The notes under the pieces: model-generated | Databases searched by the model: none | Seen by the model: the letters and a program-made list of their open reading frames with translations, nothing else | Told to the model about the DNA's origin: nothing | In this document: positions 1 through 9,640 of the stretch, piece by piece | Numbering within the stretch: position 1 is the stretch's first letter | Layout: every line of letters starts with the position of its first letter | Assembly (NCBI GenBank): GCA_003216955.1 | Contig: QCHZ01000002.1 | Coordinates: 186,001-250,000 of the forward strand | Direction of reading: 5' to 3' | DNA length: 64,000 bases | DNA from: Prochlorococcus sp. AG-402-I21 | Lineage (GTDB): Bacteria; Cyanobacteriota; Cyanobacteriia; PCC-6307; Cyanobiaceae | Position numbers and translations under genes: made by a program

Positions 1-125
1 TCTTTAATAAAAAAAAGAGCAGTATCAAATCTTATGGATATAAACAGCAGATTGTATCCCCATACTAATTGCTGATATAAAGACAAAAAATATCGCAGCT
101 TGTCATTCTGGATTATAAGTATTAA

Positions 126-526
126 AAAGAAAATTATATCGAAGATATTAAAAAATCAGAAGGTATCGGATCTAAGAAAAATAATTTAATTTTTGTCATA
201 AGGCCTTCTATTAAAGGAGATAAATATCAAATTGAGAAAAAAGATATTCAAGGTTTAAATCATTCAGCCCAAAGGAAAAAGTTTATACATAAAAGAAACC
301 AAAGAAGAAATAAAACACTTATTCAAAAAAGATTCCAAACCTAATAAAATACTCATTGATATGAAAGCCAATATTATCTTACAATCTTTTAAAGAAGGTA
401 TCAAACGACATCAAATCAATCTAAATAGAATTTGCACATACTAAAATCCAACCCTATTTAATTCTTACAGAAGAGATAAAAATAATTCAAGGCAATGGAG
501 TTTCATATATACATAATCATAAATGA
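126..526 (+). pseudogene. Decayed reading frame with at least two frameshifts, unidentified
   Basis: This 5' stretch has no intact gene. Three consecutive plus-strand segments read like one protein broken across frames: 126-344 (ends ...IEKKDIQGLN...), 259-444 (PKGKSLYIKETKEEIK..., then KPNKILIDMKANIILQ) and about 430-526 (KIQPYLILTEEIKIIQGNG). Each is rich in Lys, Ile and Glu, like real low-GC proteins here. None has a convincing start codon. The middle segment loosely recalls the ExbD/TolR periplasmic pattern (a short strand with Gly-Lys, then ILID and an amphipathic helix), but I cannot name the family. It could also be chance open frames in AT-rich DNA. Bases 1-125 show nothing I can interpret. 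Confidence 0.35.
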
Positions 527-554
527 ATAGAATTTTATAATTATTATAATTAAT

Positions 555-902
555 TTAGCATTTATTTCTTGCTAACCCTTCATTTATATATTCCTCTGTT
601 ATGTCAATATTAGAATCAAAAGGAATAACTTTGGCAACCAGAACACCATCTACTGATCCTTTAGGTTTTAAATTTACTTTTGTATGCCTTGGTAATTTTT
701 CCTTGAGCCACTTAATTGATTTTTCTTCCAAATCAGGGCTGATTTCTGTACATGCTAATTTCACTGTATAAGTACGATTATGATCTCCAATCAGCAAAAC
801 TGACGAACTAGTTACTTGCAAAATTTCAGCTGCATCAACTACAGAATAAAAACAAAGAAAAGAAATAAATAATATTAAAATCTTTATAAAAAGTTTATTC
901 AT
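555..902 (-). CDS. Secreted staphylococcal-nuclease-like small protein
   Basis: The 115-residue product has an N-terminal signal peptide (about residues 1-24, hydrophobic core then VVDAA). It is followed by a compact beta-rich domain resembling a shortened SNase/OB fold: VTSSSVLLIGD, then VKLACTEI, a helix with LKEKLPRHTKVNLKP, and a closing INEGLAR. The usual SNase catalytic Arg/Asp/Glu set is not evident, so nuclease activity is doubtful. The family is, to my knowledge, typical of marine picocyanobacteria. It starts with ATG. The stop codon lies 15 bases past the ilvB terminus, so the two genes are tandem on the minus strand, with ilvB upstream. Likely exported; function unknown. Confidence 0.7.
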   Translation of the reverse strand: MNKLFIKILILFISFLCFYSVVDAAEILQVTSSSVLLIGDHNRTYTVKLACTEISPDLEEKSIKWLKEKLPRHTKVNLKPKGSVDGVLVAKVIPFDSNIDITEEYINEGLARNKC

Positions 903-917
903 AAAAAGCCTATTAGA

Positions 918-2681
918 TTATGACTTAATCTCAGGTATACCAACCATTTGAGCATTACTTTTCCCTGGTGGAACCATGGGGTAACAATTTTCACCTTTTC
1001 TTACATTTACGTTAACAATAACTGGTCCTTCATTCGCCAAGGCTCTCTGAAGTTCAGGGATTAGGTTGTCTCTTTCTGAAATTACAATTCCCTCAATCCC
1101 AAAAGCCTTAGATAGAGAGATAAAGTCCGGCTCCCCAATAGACATATTAGATGCAGAATAACGTTCATCATAAAAACTTTCTTGCCATTGCCTAACCATC
1201 CCTTGCCAATGATTATTGATGATAATTACTTTCAAATTCAAATTGTATTGAGCAATAGTTCCAAGCTCCTGAATATTCATAAGGATACTTGCATCACCCG
1301 CGATACAAATTACTTGCTCCCCAGGTAACGCAACTTTGACTCCCATTGCAGCGGGCATTCCAAAACCCATTGTTCCAAGTCCAGCACTACTAATCCATTG
1401 TCTTGGTCCATTCAACAAATATTGAGCTGCCCACATCTGATGTTGTCCAACATCAGTTGTAATATAGGCATCTTGCGCCAAGTCTCTTAACGCAATTAAT
1501 ACTTCCTGTGGATAAATTTCTCCTTCTTTAGGGGGAGTAATCAAAGGAAAATTATTTTTCCAATTTTTAATTTTTTCAAGCCAGTTAGATGTTTTTGGAT
1601 TTGTTTTTCTTTGATTACTGAGATCTAATAATTTCACAAGGCTAATTCCAACATCACCTAATACAGAAACTTCAACGGTTCTATTTTTATTTATTTCAGC
1701 CGGATCAATCTCAAAATGAATTACTTTTGCTTTAGGAGCAAAAGTATCTAATTTACCTGTAACTCTGTCATCAAATCTTGCTCCAATTGCAATCAACAAA
1801 TCACACTCAGTCACAGCAAAGTTGGCATAAGCTGTCCCATGCATGCCAAGCATCCCAACTGATAAAGGCTCACGTTCATCAAACGCACCTTTCCCCATCA
1901 AAGTTGTTGTTACGGGTATTTGATATCTAGTAGCAATTGCCGCCAGAGTTTCATGCGCCCCCGCAGAAATAACACCCCCGCCAACGTAAAGGAGTGGTTG
2001 TTCAGCATTTTCAATTAAATCTAATGCTGCACTTATGGCCTTATGTTCTGGCGCAAATGGTAGTTCAAAGCCTGGAGGCTTTATTGAACCTGGCTCAACA
2101 GGTAGATATTTAAACATCTCCTGTCCAACATCTTTTGGGATATCGATCAAAACAGGTCCTGGTCTCCCCGACGAAGCAATAAGAAAAGCTTGAGCTACAA
2201 CTTTTGCAATTTCAGAAGGATCTCTTACGACCCATGAATGTTTAACGATAGGAAGTGTTATCCCAAAAATATCTGTTTCTTGAAAAGCATCTGTACCAAT
2301 AGCAGGTCTAGGGACTTGTCCTGTTATCACTACAAGAGGTACAGAATCCATCTGAGCAGTTGCTATTCCTGTGACTAGATTTGTAGCACCAGGACCAGAT
2401 GTACCAAAACAAACACCTACTTTTCCAGTCGCTCTAGCAAAACCATCTGCGGCATGAGTTCCACCTTGCTCATGTCGAACAAGAATATGTTTTAACCACC
2501 CCTCCTGCTCTGCTTTAAAAACCGCATCATATATTGGGAGAATTGCTCCCCCTGGATAACCAAAAATAGTATCTACACCATGCCTACGAAGAGAATCCAT
2601 CAAGGCATCAGCTCCTGAAATCTCATATTGAGTTTGTGTTCCTGAATCTCCTATTTGATTAGGCGTAGAAGTCAGGGTCAC
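918..2681 (-). CDS. ilvB: Acetolactate synthase large (catalytic) subunit
   Basis: The 587-residue thiamine-diphosphate enzyme condenses pyruvate (or pyruvate plus 2-ketobutyrate) as the first step of branched-chain amino acid synthesis. The N-terminal domain has GYPGGAILP and the cofactor-activating Glu in VRHEQGG (about residue 71). A central FAD-type domain follows (LLYVGGGVISAG, GARFDDRVTGKLD). The C-terminal domain has GLGTMGFGMPAA and a metal/ThDP site IAGDASILMN, where the usual GDG reads GDA but the metal-binding Asp is kept. Length is normal. The start is GTG. No ilvN (regulatory subunit) is adjacent, which is common in cyanobacteria. Confidence 0.96.
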   Translation of the reverse strand: MTLTSTPNQIGDSGTQTQYEISGADALMDSLRRHGVDTIFGYPGGAILPIYDAVFKAEQEGWLKHILVRHEQGGTHAADGFARATGKVGVCFGTSGPGATNLVTGIATAQMDSVPLVVITGQVPRPAIGTDAFQETDIFGITLPIVKHSWVVRDPSEIAKVVAQAFLIASSGRPGPVLIDIPKDVGQEMFKYLPVEPGSIKPPGFELPFAPEHKAISAALDLIENAEQPLLYVGGGVISAGAHETLAAIATRYQIPVTTTLMGKGAFDEREPLSVGMLGMHGTAYANFAVTECDLLIAIGARFDDRVTGKLDTFAPKAKVIHFEIDPAEINKNRTVEVSVLGDVGISLVKLLDLSNQRKTNPKTSNWLEKIKNWKNNFPLITPPKEGEIYPQEVLIALRDLAQDAYITTDVGQHQMWAAQYLLNGPRQWISSAGLGTMGFGMPAAMGVKVALPGEQVICIAGDASILMNIQELGTIAQYNLNLKVIIINNHWQGMVRQWQESFYDERYSASNMSIGEPDFISLSKAFGIEGIVISERDNLIPELQRALANEGPVIVNVNVRKGENCYPMVPPGKSNAQMVGIPEIKS

Positions 2682-2826
2682 GGCAGAAGGGAATCTAAAC
2701 TAACAATAAATCTTAGTATGCATAATTTCAATTAAACTAAATTAAGCAAAGATTTAATTAAATTCTCTAAGTTCCAATAGCAAATTGCCTATAAAATTAA
2801 TCATCACAAATAATTATTTTAATTTT

Positions 2827-4002
2827 TTACAGCAAGCCAATTTGGTGTAATGGTCCACCTCCAAAAATTAATTCCATCAAGAAACAAAGAAAAACAATCA
2901 TTGCAACTCTTCCATTCCAAACTTCAGAGCTGTTATTCCAACCCCATTGCCATTTCTCTTGAGGATAAAGTTTTACTCTTTCTGGCAATTTTGATGCTTC
3001 CTCTAAACTAATCCCCTCTCCGTTTAAGCAAGAAGTAACTAGATCGGCCAATCCTTCAATAAACAACGGATAGGTATCAAGAGCTGGAACTCTTTTAAAA
3101 TTAACAATTCCATTTTTGTGAGCAATTTCTTTGTACTCAATATCAATCTCTTGGAGAGTTTCAATATGCTCACTCACAAAACTTATCGGGACCACGACAA
3201 GTTCCTGAACACCAGTTTTTCCTAGTTGTTCCAAGACCTCTTCTGTATATGGTTTTAGCCACTCTTCTGGTCCCACTCTACTTTGATAAGCAAGTGAAAA
3301 TGAATTACTGAATCCAAGCGAATTTTCAAGTTGGTCAATAATCAAAATTGAGCAGTTCTGTATTTGATCTTGATAAGGATCACCGGCTTCTTCAACATAG
3401 CTTTTAGGAACACCATGTGCAGTAAAAAAAACATGGGCCTGTTGGGGTGAATCACAAGCTAGGATTTGTTTCTTTATTAATTCAGCCATTGAAGAAACAT
3501 AGGCTGGATGATCAAACCAGCTACGAATACAACGAATTGATAATTCTGCAAACTCAGAGTCAACATTTTTTAACCTTTTCAGTTCTCTAAAACTGGATCC
3601 ACTTGTACTTATAGAAAAATGGGGATAAAGAGGTAAAACAACAACTTTGCTGACACCGTCAGCCTTCATATCCGCTACAGCCGACTCAGTGAATGGATGC
3701 CAATACCTCATCGCAACATATGTTGTGGCGTCTATTCCTATATTTCTAAGATAACTTTGGAGTTCTCTTGCCTGCTGCTCGGTAATACGACGTAAAGGTG
3801 ATCCGCCTCCAATCGATCTATAAGCCTCTTGTGATTTGCGACTTCTTAATAAGCTTATAAGCCAGGCCAGAGGTTTTTGAAAAGCTCGAACTGGTAAACG
3901 AATTATCTCTGGATCAGAAAATAAATTATACAAAAATGGTCCGACGTCCTTAATCCTCTCAGGACCTCCGAGATTTAATAAGAGGACACCAACCCGAGCC
4001 AT
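2827..4002 (-). CDS. hemH: Ferrochelatase with C-terminal light-harvesting-like helix
   Basis: It inserts Fe2+ into protoporphyrin IX, the last step of heme synthesis. The 391-residue product carries the canonical core: [10 protein letters not shown] at the start, SISTSGSSF, the catalytic His in FFTAHGVP (about residue 195) and the acidic [11 protein letters not shown] segment. Beyond the core (about residue 345 on) there is a linker and one membrane helix with the chlorophyll-a/b-binding-like motif EVWNGRVAM, as found in cyanobacterial and plastid ferrochelatases. This tail should anchor the enzyme at the thylakoid and may bind pigment. It starts with ATG and is monocistronic, in a 145-base gap from ilvB. 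Confidence 0.96.
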   Translation of the reverse strand: MARVGVLLLNLGGPERIKDVGPFLYNLFSDPEIIRLPVRAFQKPLAWLISLLRSRKSQEAYRSIGGGSPLRRITEQQARELQSYLRNIGIDATTYVAMRYWHPFTESAVADMKADGVSKVVVLPLYPHFSISTSGSSFRELKRLKNVDSEFAELSIRCIRSWFDHPAYVSSMAELIKKQILACDSPQQAHVFFTAHGVPKSYVEEAGDPYQDQIQNCSILIIDQLENSLGFSNSFSLAYQSRVGPEEWLKPYTEEVLEQLGKTGVQELVVVPISFVSEHIETLQEIDIEYKEIAHKNGIVNFKRVPALDTYPLFIEGLADLVTSCLNGEGISLEEASKLPERVKLYPQEKWQWGWNNSSEVWNGRVAMIVFLCFLMELIFGGGPLHQIGLL

Positions 4003-4073
4003 TTTAGAAAAAACTCCTTATAAAAGGTTATACAAACCCTTATCAAAGTAAAGCTAGCTAAATTTACAGGATT

Positions 4074-5234
4074 ATGGACGAGAATCAAAAGTTACTAGAT
4101 ATCAACCAAGACCTTGAATCAAAGGGCATCAATCTAAGAATTGAGAAAAGGGGTAAAGTTTTAAACATTCGCGGTGCTTTGCCAGATAAAAAATCTCATA
4201 ATCTTTATAAAGTTCAAAGAATAAGTCTTAAACTTCCTTACGACACTAATGGTCTAGAAGAGGCTAGAAAAGCCATAGAATTAATTGATTTTCAACTTAA
4301 AAAGAATCAATTTTGCTGGTCTAATTGGATTAAAGAGAAAGCCATCTCATCAACAAAGACTAATAAAACAGTCGTAAGCAATGAAATAGAAAGCTTTAAA
4401 AGAAAATTTTTTTCTGATACATCCAGGAGCAAATCTTCAGCAGGAATGATTAGCACTTGGCAGTCTGCTTACAAACCATATTTTAACAGATTAATTGGAG
4501 TAAGTCATGAATCTACTCTTAAATTAAACGAGGAGCTTCTAATGAAAATCCTTTTAAGTTACAAAGAGAATTCAAGGAGCAGACAACAATGTGGAATTGC
4601 TTTAAGCGCCTTAGCTAGACATCTAAAAATTGGCCTACCTGACAACTGGAAACGACTCCAAAGTGGTTATGGAATACACGAATCAAATTTCAGAGAATTA
4701 CCTAGTGATGAAAAAATTATTAGTAGCTTTCATTTAATACCAAATCCAAAATGGAGATTTGTTTTTGGGTTAATGGCAACCTATGGGCTAAGAAATCATG
4801 AAGTCTTTTTTAGTGACTTATCTTGTTTAAAAAAAACTGGAGATAAAATACTTCGTGTTTTCCCAAATACAAAAACTGGAGAGCATCAAGTTTGGCCATT
4901 TCATCCTGAATGGATTGATTTGTTTGAACTAGAGAAGCTAACTGATACTTCAGATTTACTCCCAGAAATCAAAACAGATCTAAAAAAGACAACTCTTCAA
5001 CATATCGGGAGAAGAGTATCTGAACAATTTAAAAGATATAAAATATCTTTTACCCCCTATGATTTAAGACACGCTTGGGCAGTTAGGACAATCTTAATAG
5101 GCCTGCCAAATACTGTAGCTGCAAAAATGATGGGACACTCAGTGTCAATACATACCAAAACCTATCATCATTGGATAACAAGGAGAGATCAGCAAATTGC
5201 TGTTGATAGTGCTCTATCTAGAGTAAAACATTAA
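4074..5234 (+). CDS. Tyrosine recombinase (phage-integrase family), solitary
   Basis: The 386-residue product has a C-terminal tyrosine recombinase domain. Visible catalytic positions are Arg in YGLRNHEV (about R240), Lys in NTKTGE, box II YDLRHAWAVR (R332), His in MMGHSV (H355) and the nucleophile Tyr in HTKTYHHW (Y364, correctly nine residues after the His). The first box II position, normally His, is Tyr (Y329), a variation known in this superfamily. The N-terminal half should bind DNA arms or core sites. No excisionase, phage gene, tRNA or direct repeat adjoins it, and its composition matches neighbouring genes. It is probably a resident gene or a fixed relic of an integrative element. 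Confidence 0.85.
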   Translation: MDENQKLLDINQDLESKGINLRIEKRGKVLNIRGALPDKKSHNLYKVQRISLKLPYDTNGLEEARKAIELIDFQLKKNQFCWSNWIKEKAISSTKTNKTVVSNEIESFKRKFFSDTSRSKSSAGMISTWQSAYKPYFNRLIGVSHESTLKLNEELLMKILLSYKENSRSRQQCGIALSALARHLKIGLPDNWKRLQSGYGIHESNFRELPSDEKIISSFHLIPNPKWRFVFGLMATYGLRNHEVFFSDLSCLKKTGDKILRVFPNTKTGEHQVWPFHPEWIDLFELEKLTDTSDLLPEIKTDLKKTTLQHIGRRVSEQFKRYKISFTPYDLRHAWAVRTILIGLPNTVAAKMMGHSVSIHTKTYHHWITRRDQQIAVDSALSRVKH

Positions 5235-5315
5235 CAAGAAGAATAATTAAAATTTATAGCTATATTATCTCTATAAATTATTCTTTATTAACTTATATAA
5301 TTTTAAGCTAAGGGA

Positions 5316-6008
5316 ATGAAAAATAAAATATCTAGAGAAGATTCAAGACTTAATAACCTAGATAAAAGTGCAGAAGAAATAGGAATGGGTGGTAATTTAA
5401 TACCAAATATCACTGAAGAAAAATATCGAGAAAGGATGAAAAAAAGAAAAGAATTACAAACACAAAGATTAAAAGAAAGAAATAAAGAAAAAGGTCTAAT
5501 AATAATTAATACGGGACAAGGTAAAGGTAAAACGACAGCAGCTCTTGGGATGGGATTAAGAGCTATTGGTCATAACCACAAAGTTGCAATAATTCAATTT
5601 ATCAAAGGTGGATGGGAACCAGGTGAGTCATTAGCCTTGAAAATATTTGGGGAAAAGTTAAAGTTTCATGCATGTGGGGAAGGCTTCACATGGGAAACAC
5701 AAGATAGAAATAAAGATATAAATTTAGTTAAGTCAAGCTGGATAAAGGCTCTCTCTTATATTAAAAACCCAAATTATAAACTTGTAATTTTAGACGAAAT
5801 CATTGTGGCAATAAAACTTGGATATATAGATGAAGATGAAATCATAAATGCCATAAATTTGCGCCCCGAGCTTACACATGTAGTTTTGACTGGGAGAGGA
5901 GCTTCAGAAAAATTAATCAATTCAGCTGATCTTGTGACAGAAATGAAATTAATCCACCATCCCTTTAGGGAGCAGGGAGTCAAAGCACAAGAAGGAATTG
6001 AATATTAA
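5316..6008 (+). CDS. cobO: Cob(I)alamin adenosyltransferase
   Basis: It transfers the 5'-deoxyadenosyl group of ATP to the corrin cobalt (CobO/BtuR/CobA family). The 230-residue product has a Lys/Arg-rich N-terminal helix (about 35-60), then the P-loop TGQGKGKTTAA (about 66-76). These are followed by FIKGGW, VILDEI and TGRGAS, all typical of the family. Length is usual. It starts with ATG, 81 bases after the recombinase stop. It belongs with cobK and cobM elsewhere in this window, consistent with de novo cobamide synthesis. Confidence 0.95.
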   Translation: MKNKISREDSRLNNLDKSAEEIGMGGNLIPNITEEKYRERMKKRKELQTQRLKERNKEKGLIIINTGQGKGKTTAALGMGLRAIGHNHKVAIIQFIKGGWEPGESLALKIFGEKLKFHACGEGFTWETQDRNKDINLVKSSWIKALSYIKNPNYKLVILDEIIVAIKLGYIDEDEIINAINLRPELTHVVLTGRGASEKLINSADLVTEMKLIHHPFREQGVKAQEGIEY

Positions 6009-6105
6009 TCCATAATCTTAAAAATATTTCCATCGCAAGGGATCCAATACAGATTTAAAGACGTTCTCCCAGGACTTGCTACTGTCAATTTGTTATGAAT
6101 TTTTA

Positions 6106-6819
6106 ATGACATACTCTAGAGCACTTATAAAACTCAGTGGTGAAGCTCTTATGGGAGATAAACCTTATGGAATTGATCCTGAGATTGTTCAATCTATTGC
6201 CAAGGATGTTTCCAAAGTGGTTGAGAATGGCACTCAAATAGCAATTGTGGTTGGCGGTGGAAATATTTTTAGAGGTTTAAAAGGATCCGCTGCAGGCATG
6301 GATAGAGCCACTGCTGACTATGTAGGAATGCTTGCAACCGTAATGAATGCTATTACCCTCCAAGATGGATTAGAAAGAGCTGGGGTACCCACAAGAGTTC
6401 AATCTGCTATTGACATGCAACAGATTGCAGAACCATACATTAGAAGAAGAGCAATAAGACATCTTGAGAAAGGGAGGGTAGTAGTTTTTGGAGGTGGATG
6501 TGGCAATCCATTTTTTACAACTGATACCACTGCTGCTCTTAGGGCTGCCGAAATTAACGCAGAAGTTGTTTTCAAGGCTACAAAAGTTGATGGAGTTTAC
6601 GATCGAGATCCAAAGAAATTCTCTGATGCTGTCAAATATGAAAATCTCACCTTTCAAGATGTATTAGCCAACGAAATCGGAGTAATGGATAGCACTGCTA
6701 TTGCTCTTTGCAAAGATAACAAAATCCCTATAGTTGTTTTTAATATTTTTCAATCTGGCAATATTGCTAAGGCTATTTCTGGCGAACCAATTGGATCAAG
6801 AATATCGAATTCAAGTTAA
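6106..6819 (+). CDS. pyrH: Uridylate (UMP) kinase
   Basis: It phosphorylates UMP to UDP as a hexameric amino-acid-kinase-fold enzyme. Motifs present are [10 protein letters not shown] at the N-terminus, [10 protein letters not shown], the [13 protein letters not shown] effector/contact helix, [14 protein letters not shown] and [11 protein letters not shown] place the start at ATG 6106 (237 residues). An upstream in-frame TTG at 6076 would add ten residues unlike the family N-terminus. It is followed by frr 51 bases later, the widely conserved pyrH-frr pair, so probably cotranscribed with it. Confidence 0.97.
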   Translation: MTYSRALIKLSGEALMGDKPYGIDPEIVQSIAKDVSKVVENGTQIAIVVGGGNIFRGLKGSAAGMDRATADYVGMLATVMNAITLQDGLERAGVPTRVQSAIDMQQIAEPYIRRRAIRHLEKGRVVVFGGGCGNPFFTTDTTAALRAAEINAEVVFKATKVDGVYDRDPKKFSDAVKYENLTFQDVLANEIGVMDSTAIALCKDNKIPIVVFNIFQSGNIAKAISGEPIGSRISNSS

Positions 6820-6870
6820 AACTAAATCTTTGAACCTTTTAAATAATCAATTCGCAATAACTTTATCTAA

Positions 6871-7419
6871 ATGTCAAACCAAGAGCTAAAAACCACAATG
6901 AGCAAATCAGTCGAAGCAGCTCAGAGGAATTTCAACACGATCAGAACAGGCAGAGCAAATACATCTTTATTAGACAGAATATCAGTCGAATACTACGGAG
7001 CTGACACTCCTCTAAAGGCACTTGCAACTATCAGTACCCCTGACTCTCAAACGATTGCAATTCAACCCTTTGACTTGGGTTCATTAGCTTCCATTGAAAA
7101 AGCGATTTCTACAAGTGATCTAGGCTTTACTCCAAATAATGATGGCAAAATAATTCGAATCAATGTTCCACCGTTAACTGAAGAGCGTAGAAAAGAGTTT
7201 TGCAAACTCGCATCCAAATACGCAGAAGAAGGAAAAGTTGCCCTAAGGAATATACGCCGTGATGCAATAGAAAGAGTCAAAAAATCTGAAAAGGATGGTG
7301 ATCTTTCCGAAGATCAAAGCAGAGATGAACAAGAAACAATTCAGAAAGAGACGGATAATTTTATTAAAGATATTGAAAAAAAACTTTCTGAAAAAGAAGC
7401 TGAGATTTTAAAAGTTTGA
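6871..7419 (+). CDS. frr: Ribosome recycling factor
   Basis: With EF-G it splits the post-termination ribosome. The 182-residue product shows the RRF pattern: a coiled N-terminal helix with [15 protein letters not shown], then [31 protein letters not shown] and [10 protein letters not shown], then a long charged C-terminal helix. The length is exactly that of the family. The stop codon TGA overlaps the TTG start of the next gene (TTGA), implying translational coupling. Confidence 0.97.
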   Translation: MSNQELKTTMSKSVEAAQRNFNTIRTGRANTSLLDRISVEYYGADTPLKALATISTPDSQTIAIQPFDLGSLASIEKAISTSDLGFTPNNDGKIIRINVPPLTEERRKEFCKLASKYAEEGKVALRNIRRDAIERVKKSEKDGDLSEDQSRDEQETIQKETDNFIKDIEKKLSEKEAEILKV

Positions 7420-8561
7420 CCTTAATAGATGTTGCCATTATTGGAGGAGGAGCATCAGGCACTACTACGGCATTTCATCTAGCTAATAAGGGTAAAAATA
7501 TATGTATTCTTGAAAAAAATATTTCCTCTCCAGAGCGAAGCTGCGGTGGTGGAATGTCTGCTGCAGTGCAAAAATTATTTCCTTTTAGGCTTTTACCAAT
7601 TGTTGATGAAGTAATAAAACATGTAGAATTTAGTTGGTGCAATACCGACAAAGTAGTCGCTGACCTGACTGGGTCTTCTCCTTTTTGGATAGTCAAACGT
7701 GAAAAACTCGATTCATTTCTTTTAGATCAAGCATTAATTTCTGGTTGTAATCTATTGTCTACTTTTAATGTAGTCGATATTAAAAAAAAATCTAATGTAT
7801 GGCAAATTACCGCTCTTGATGGGAGACAAATAGAGTCAAAAGCAGTTGTTATTGCTGATGGATCTCAATCACCATGGCCTCAAACTTTTAATTTAGGTCC
7901 AAATGAACAAAAATTCGCATCCACTTTCTCAGGAAGAATTAAAAATAAAGGAAATTTGAAGATTGAAACGGCTAGATTCGAATTTGGATTAGTAAAGAAT
8001 GGTTTTGCATGGGCTTTTCCATTAAATGATGAAGTAAATATAGGGATGGGAACTTTTCTAGATGTTAAAAATTCAATTCCAGTTAATGAAATACTTAAAT
8101 CCTTTCTTCCTGATTTAGGTTTTGACCCTTCTGAAGTAATTGGTCATGAAAAAAAACTAAGAGTATGGAATGGTCATTGTAAATTAAACGGAGAGGGAAT
8201 TCTTCTAGTTGGAGATGCGGCCTCATTATGTGATCCATTCTTAGCAGAGGGCTTAAGGCCCGCTTTGATAAGTGGTTTTGAAGCTGCAAAAAGCCTTATT
8301 TATTGGCTAGATGGAGAAGCCAATTCTTTAGATGCATATACAAAGACAATGAAAAGGAATTGGGGGAATTCAATGGCTTGGGGTAAAAGAATTTCTCAAG
8401 TTTTTTATCGTTTTCCAAAAGTTGGATACCAATTAGGAATAAAAAGACCTACTGCTCCAAAAAGAATTGCACAAATCCTCTCAGGGGAGATGAGTTATGA
8501 AGACATTGCAAAAAGAGTAATAAAGAGATTACTCTTTCAAAATCAAACCTCAAAGAGTTAG
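7416..8561 (+). CDS. FAD-dependent oxidoreductase, geranylgeranyl-reductase-like
   Basis: The 381-residue flavoprotein has a Rossmann dinucleotide motif at the extreme N-terminus ([18 protein letters not shown]), a second motif [15 protein letters not shown], and the C-terminal FAD signature [22 protein letters not shown] seen in isoprenoid-chain reductases of the ChlP/geranylgeranyl reductase superfamily. It is clearly related to ChlP but I cannot show it is the chlorophyll enzyme; cyanobacteria usually carry additional paralogues. The TTG start overlaps the frr stop by four bases. The 3' end overlaps the convergent tal by 12 bases. Confidence 0.8.
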   Translation: MTLIDVAIIGGGASGTTTAFHLANKGKNICILEKNISSPERSCGGGMSAAVQKLFPFRLLPIVDEVIKHVEFSWCNTDKVVADLTGSSPFWIVKREKLDSFLLDQALISGCNLLSTFNVVDIKKKSNVWQITALDGRQIESKAVVIADGSQSPWPQTFNLGPNEQKFASTFSGRIKNKGNLKIETARFEFGLVKNGFAWAFPLNDEVNIGMGTFLDVKNSIPVNEILKSFLPDLGFDPSEVIGHEKKLRVWNGHCKLNGEGILLVGDAASLCDPFLAEGLRPALISGFEAAKSLIYWLDGEANSLDAYTKTMKRNWGNSMAWGKRISQVFYRFPKVGYQLGIKRPTAPKRIAQILSGEMSYEDIAKRVIKRLLFQNQTSKS

Positions 8562-9548
8562 GGCTATTCCTCCTTCAATTAACTCAAGTCTTTCGTTTAA
8601 TTGATTTTCTAATTTATCAATTGCTTTACTAAAACCACTAATTCCTTCATCCAGTTTTTCCGTAGCCATTTTATCTCCAGCCATCATTAATTCAAAAGAT
8701 GTCTGATCTAAATGAATTGTGTCTTCAATCACTTCAGGTTTTTGTGCATTTAACTTAATTGGCAAATCAGAATATGTTTCATTGAGTTGCTGAAGCAATT
8801 TAGGAGAAATCGTCAACAAATCACAGCCTGCAAGCTCGGTTATTTCCTCAATATTTCTGAAACTTGCCCCCATGACTTCTGTGTTATAGCCATTTGACTT
8901 GAAATAATTGAATATTTTAGTAACTGAAACGACTCCTGGATCTTCAGTAGCTGGATAAGAATCTCTTCCTGTAGCAGATTTATACCAATCTAAAATCCTT
9001 CCAACGAAGGGTGAAATAAGCGTTACACCTGCCTCAGCACAAGCAACTGCTTGATAAAAATTAAACAATAAAGTTAGATTACAATGAATATTCTCTTTTT
9101 CTAATATCTCAGCAGCTTTTATTCCCTCCCAAGTAGAAGCAATTTTAATTAAAACCCGATCATTAGAAATCCCATCCTGATTATATTTAGCAATTATTTT
9201 TCTTGCTTTTGCAATAGTGGCATCAGTATCAAAACTTAGCCTTGCATCAACCTCTGTTGAGACACGACCAGGTATCAATTTCAAGATCTCTTTACCAAAG
9301 ACAACACAAAGTTCATCCAAAGCTTCCTTAACCACATTAGTATTGGAGGCACTAGCTCCTAACATTTCTCTTGAAGTAGTAAGTGCTTTATCAATTAAAC
9401 TTTGATAAGCGGGGATTTGTGCGGCCGCCAAAATCAAAGAAGGATTTGTCGTGGCGTCTCTCGGATGAAATTTTTTGATCGCTTCAAGATCTCCAGTATC
9501 AGCCACCACCACAGTCATTGAAGATAACTGATTAAGAAGGGATTCCAT
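8550..9548 (-). CDS. tal: Transaldolase
   Basis: It transfers a dihydroxyacetone unit between sugar phosphates in the pentose phosphate pathway, important for night-time carbohydrate oxidation in Prochlorococcus. The 332-residue product matches the TalB type: [23 protein letters not shown] at the start, [11 protein letters not shown], the Schiff-base Lys in [11 protein letters not shown] (about K137), [17 protein letters not shown] and the DWYKSATG loop. Length is standard, with no EF-hand extension. It starts with ATG. It lies downstream of ftsI on the same strand with a 92-base gap. Confidence 0.96.
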   Translation of the reverse strand: MESLLNQLSSMTVVVADTGDLEAIKKFHPRDATTNPSLILAAAQIPAYQSLIDKALTTSREMLGASASNTNVVKEALDELCVVFGKEILKLIPGRVSTEVDARLSFDTDATIAKARKIIAKYNQDGISNDRVLIKIASTWEGIKAAEILEKENIHCNLTLLFNFYQAVACAEAGVTLISPFVGRILDWYKSATGRDSYPATEDPGVVSVTKIFNYFKSNGYNTEVMGASFRNIEEITELAGCDLLTISPKLLQQLNETYSDLPIKLNAQKPEVIEDTIHLDQTSFELMMAGDKMATEKLDEGISGFSKAIDKLENQLNERLELIEGGIALTL

Positions 9549-9640
9549 AATTAAAAACGTCTTTCTTATGTCATAGACTAGCTATATTTTTTATAGATTT
9601 CACCCTTTAATTAGTACTTTTGAGAAAATTTAGCCATCTC

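Noticed and set aside
6370-6657. 95-codon open frame on the minus strand inside pyrH
   Set aside because: It is fully contained in a well-supported gene on the other strand and has Ser/Asn/Phe-rich composition typical of antisense shadow frames.
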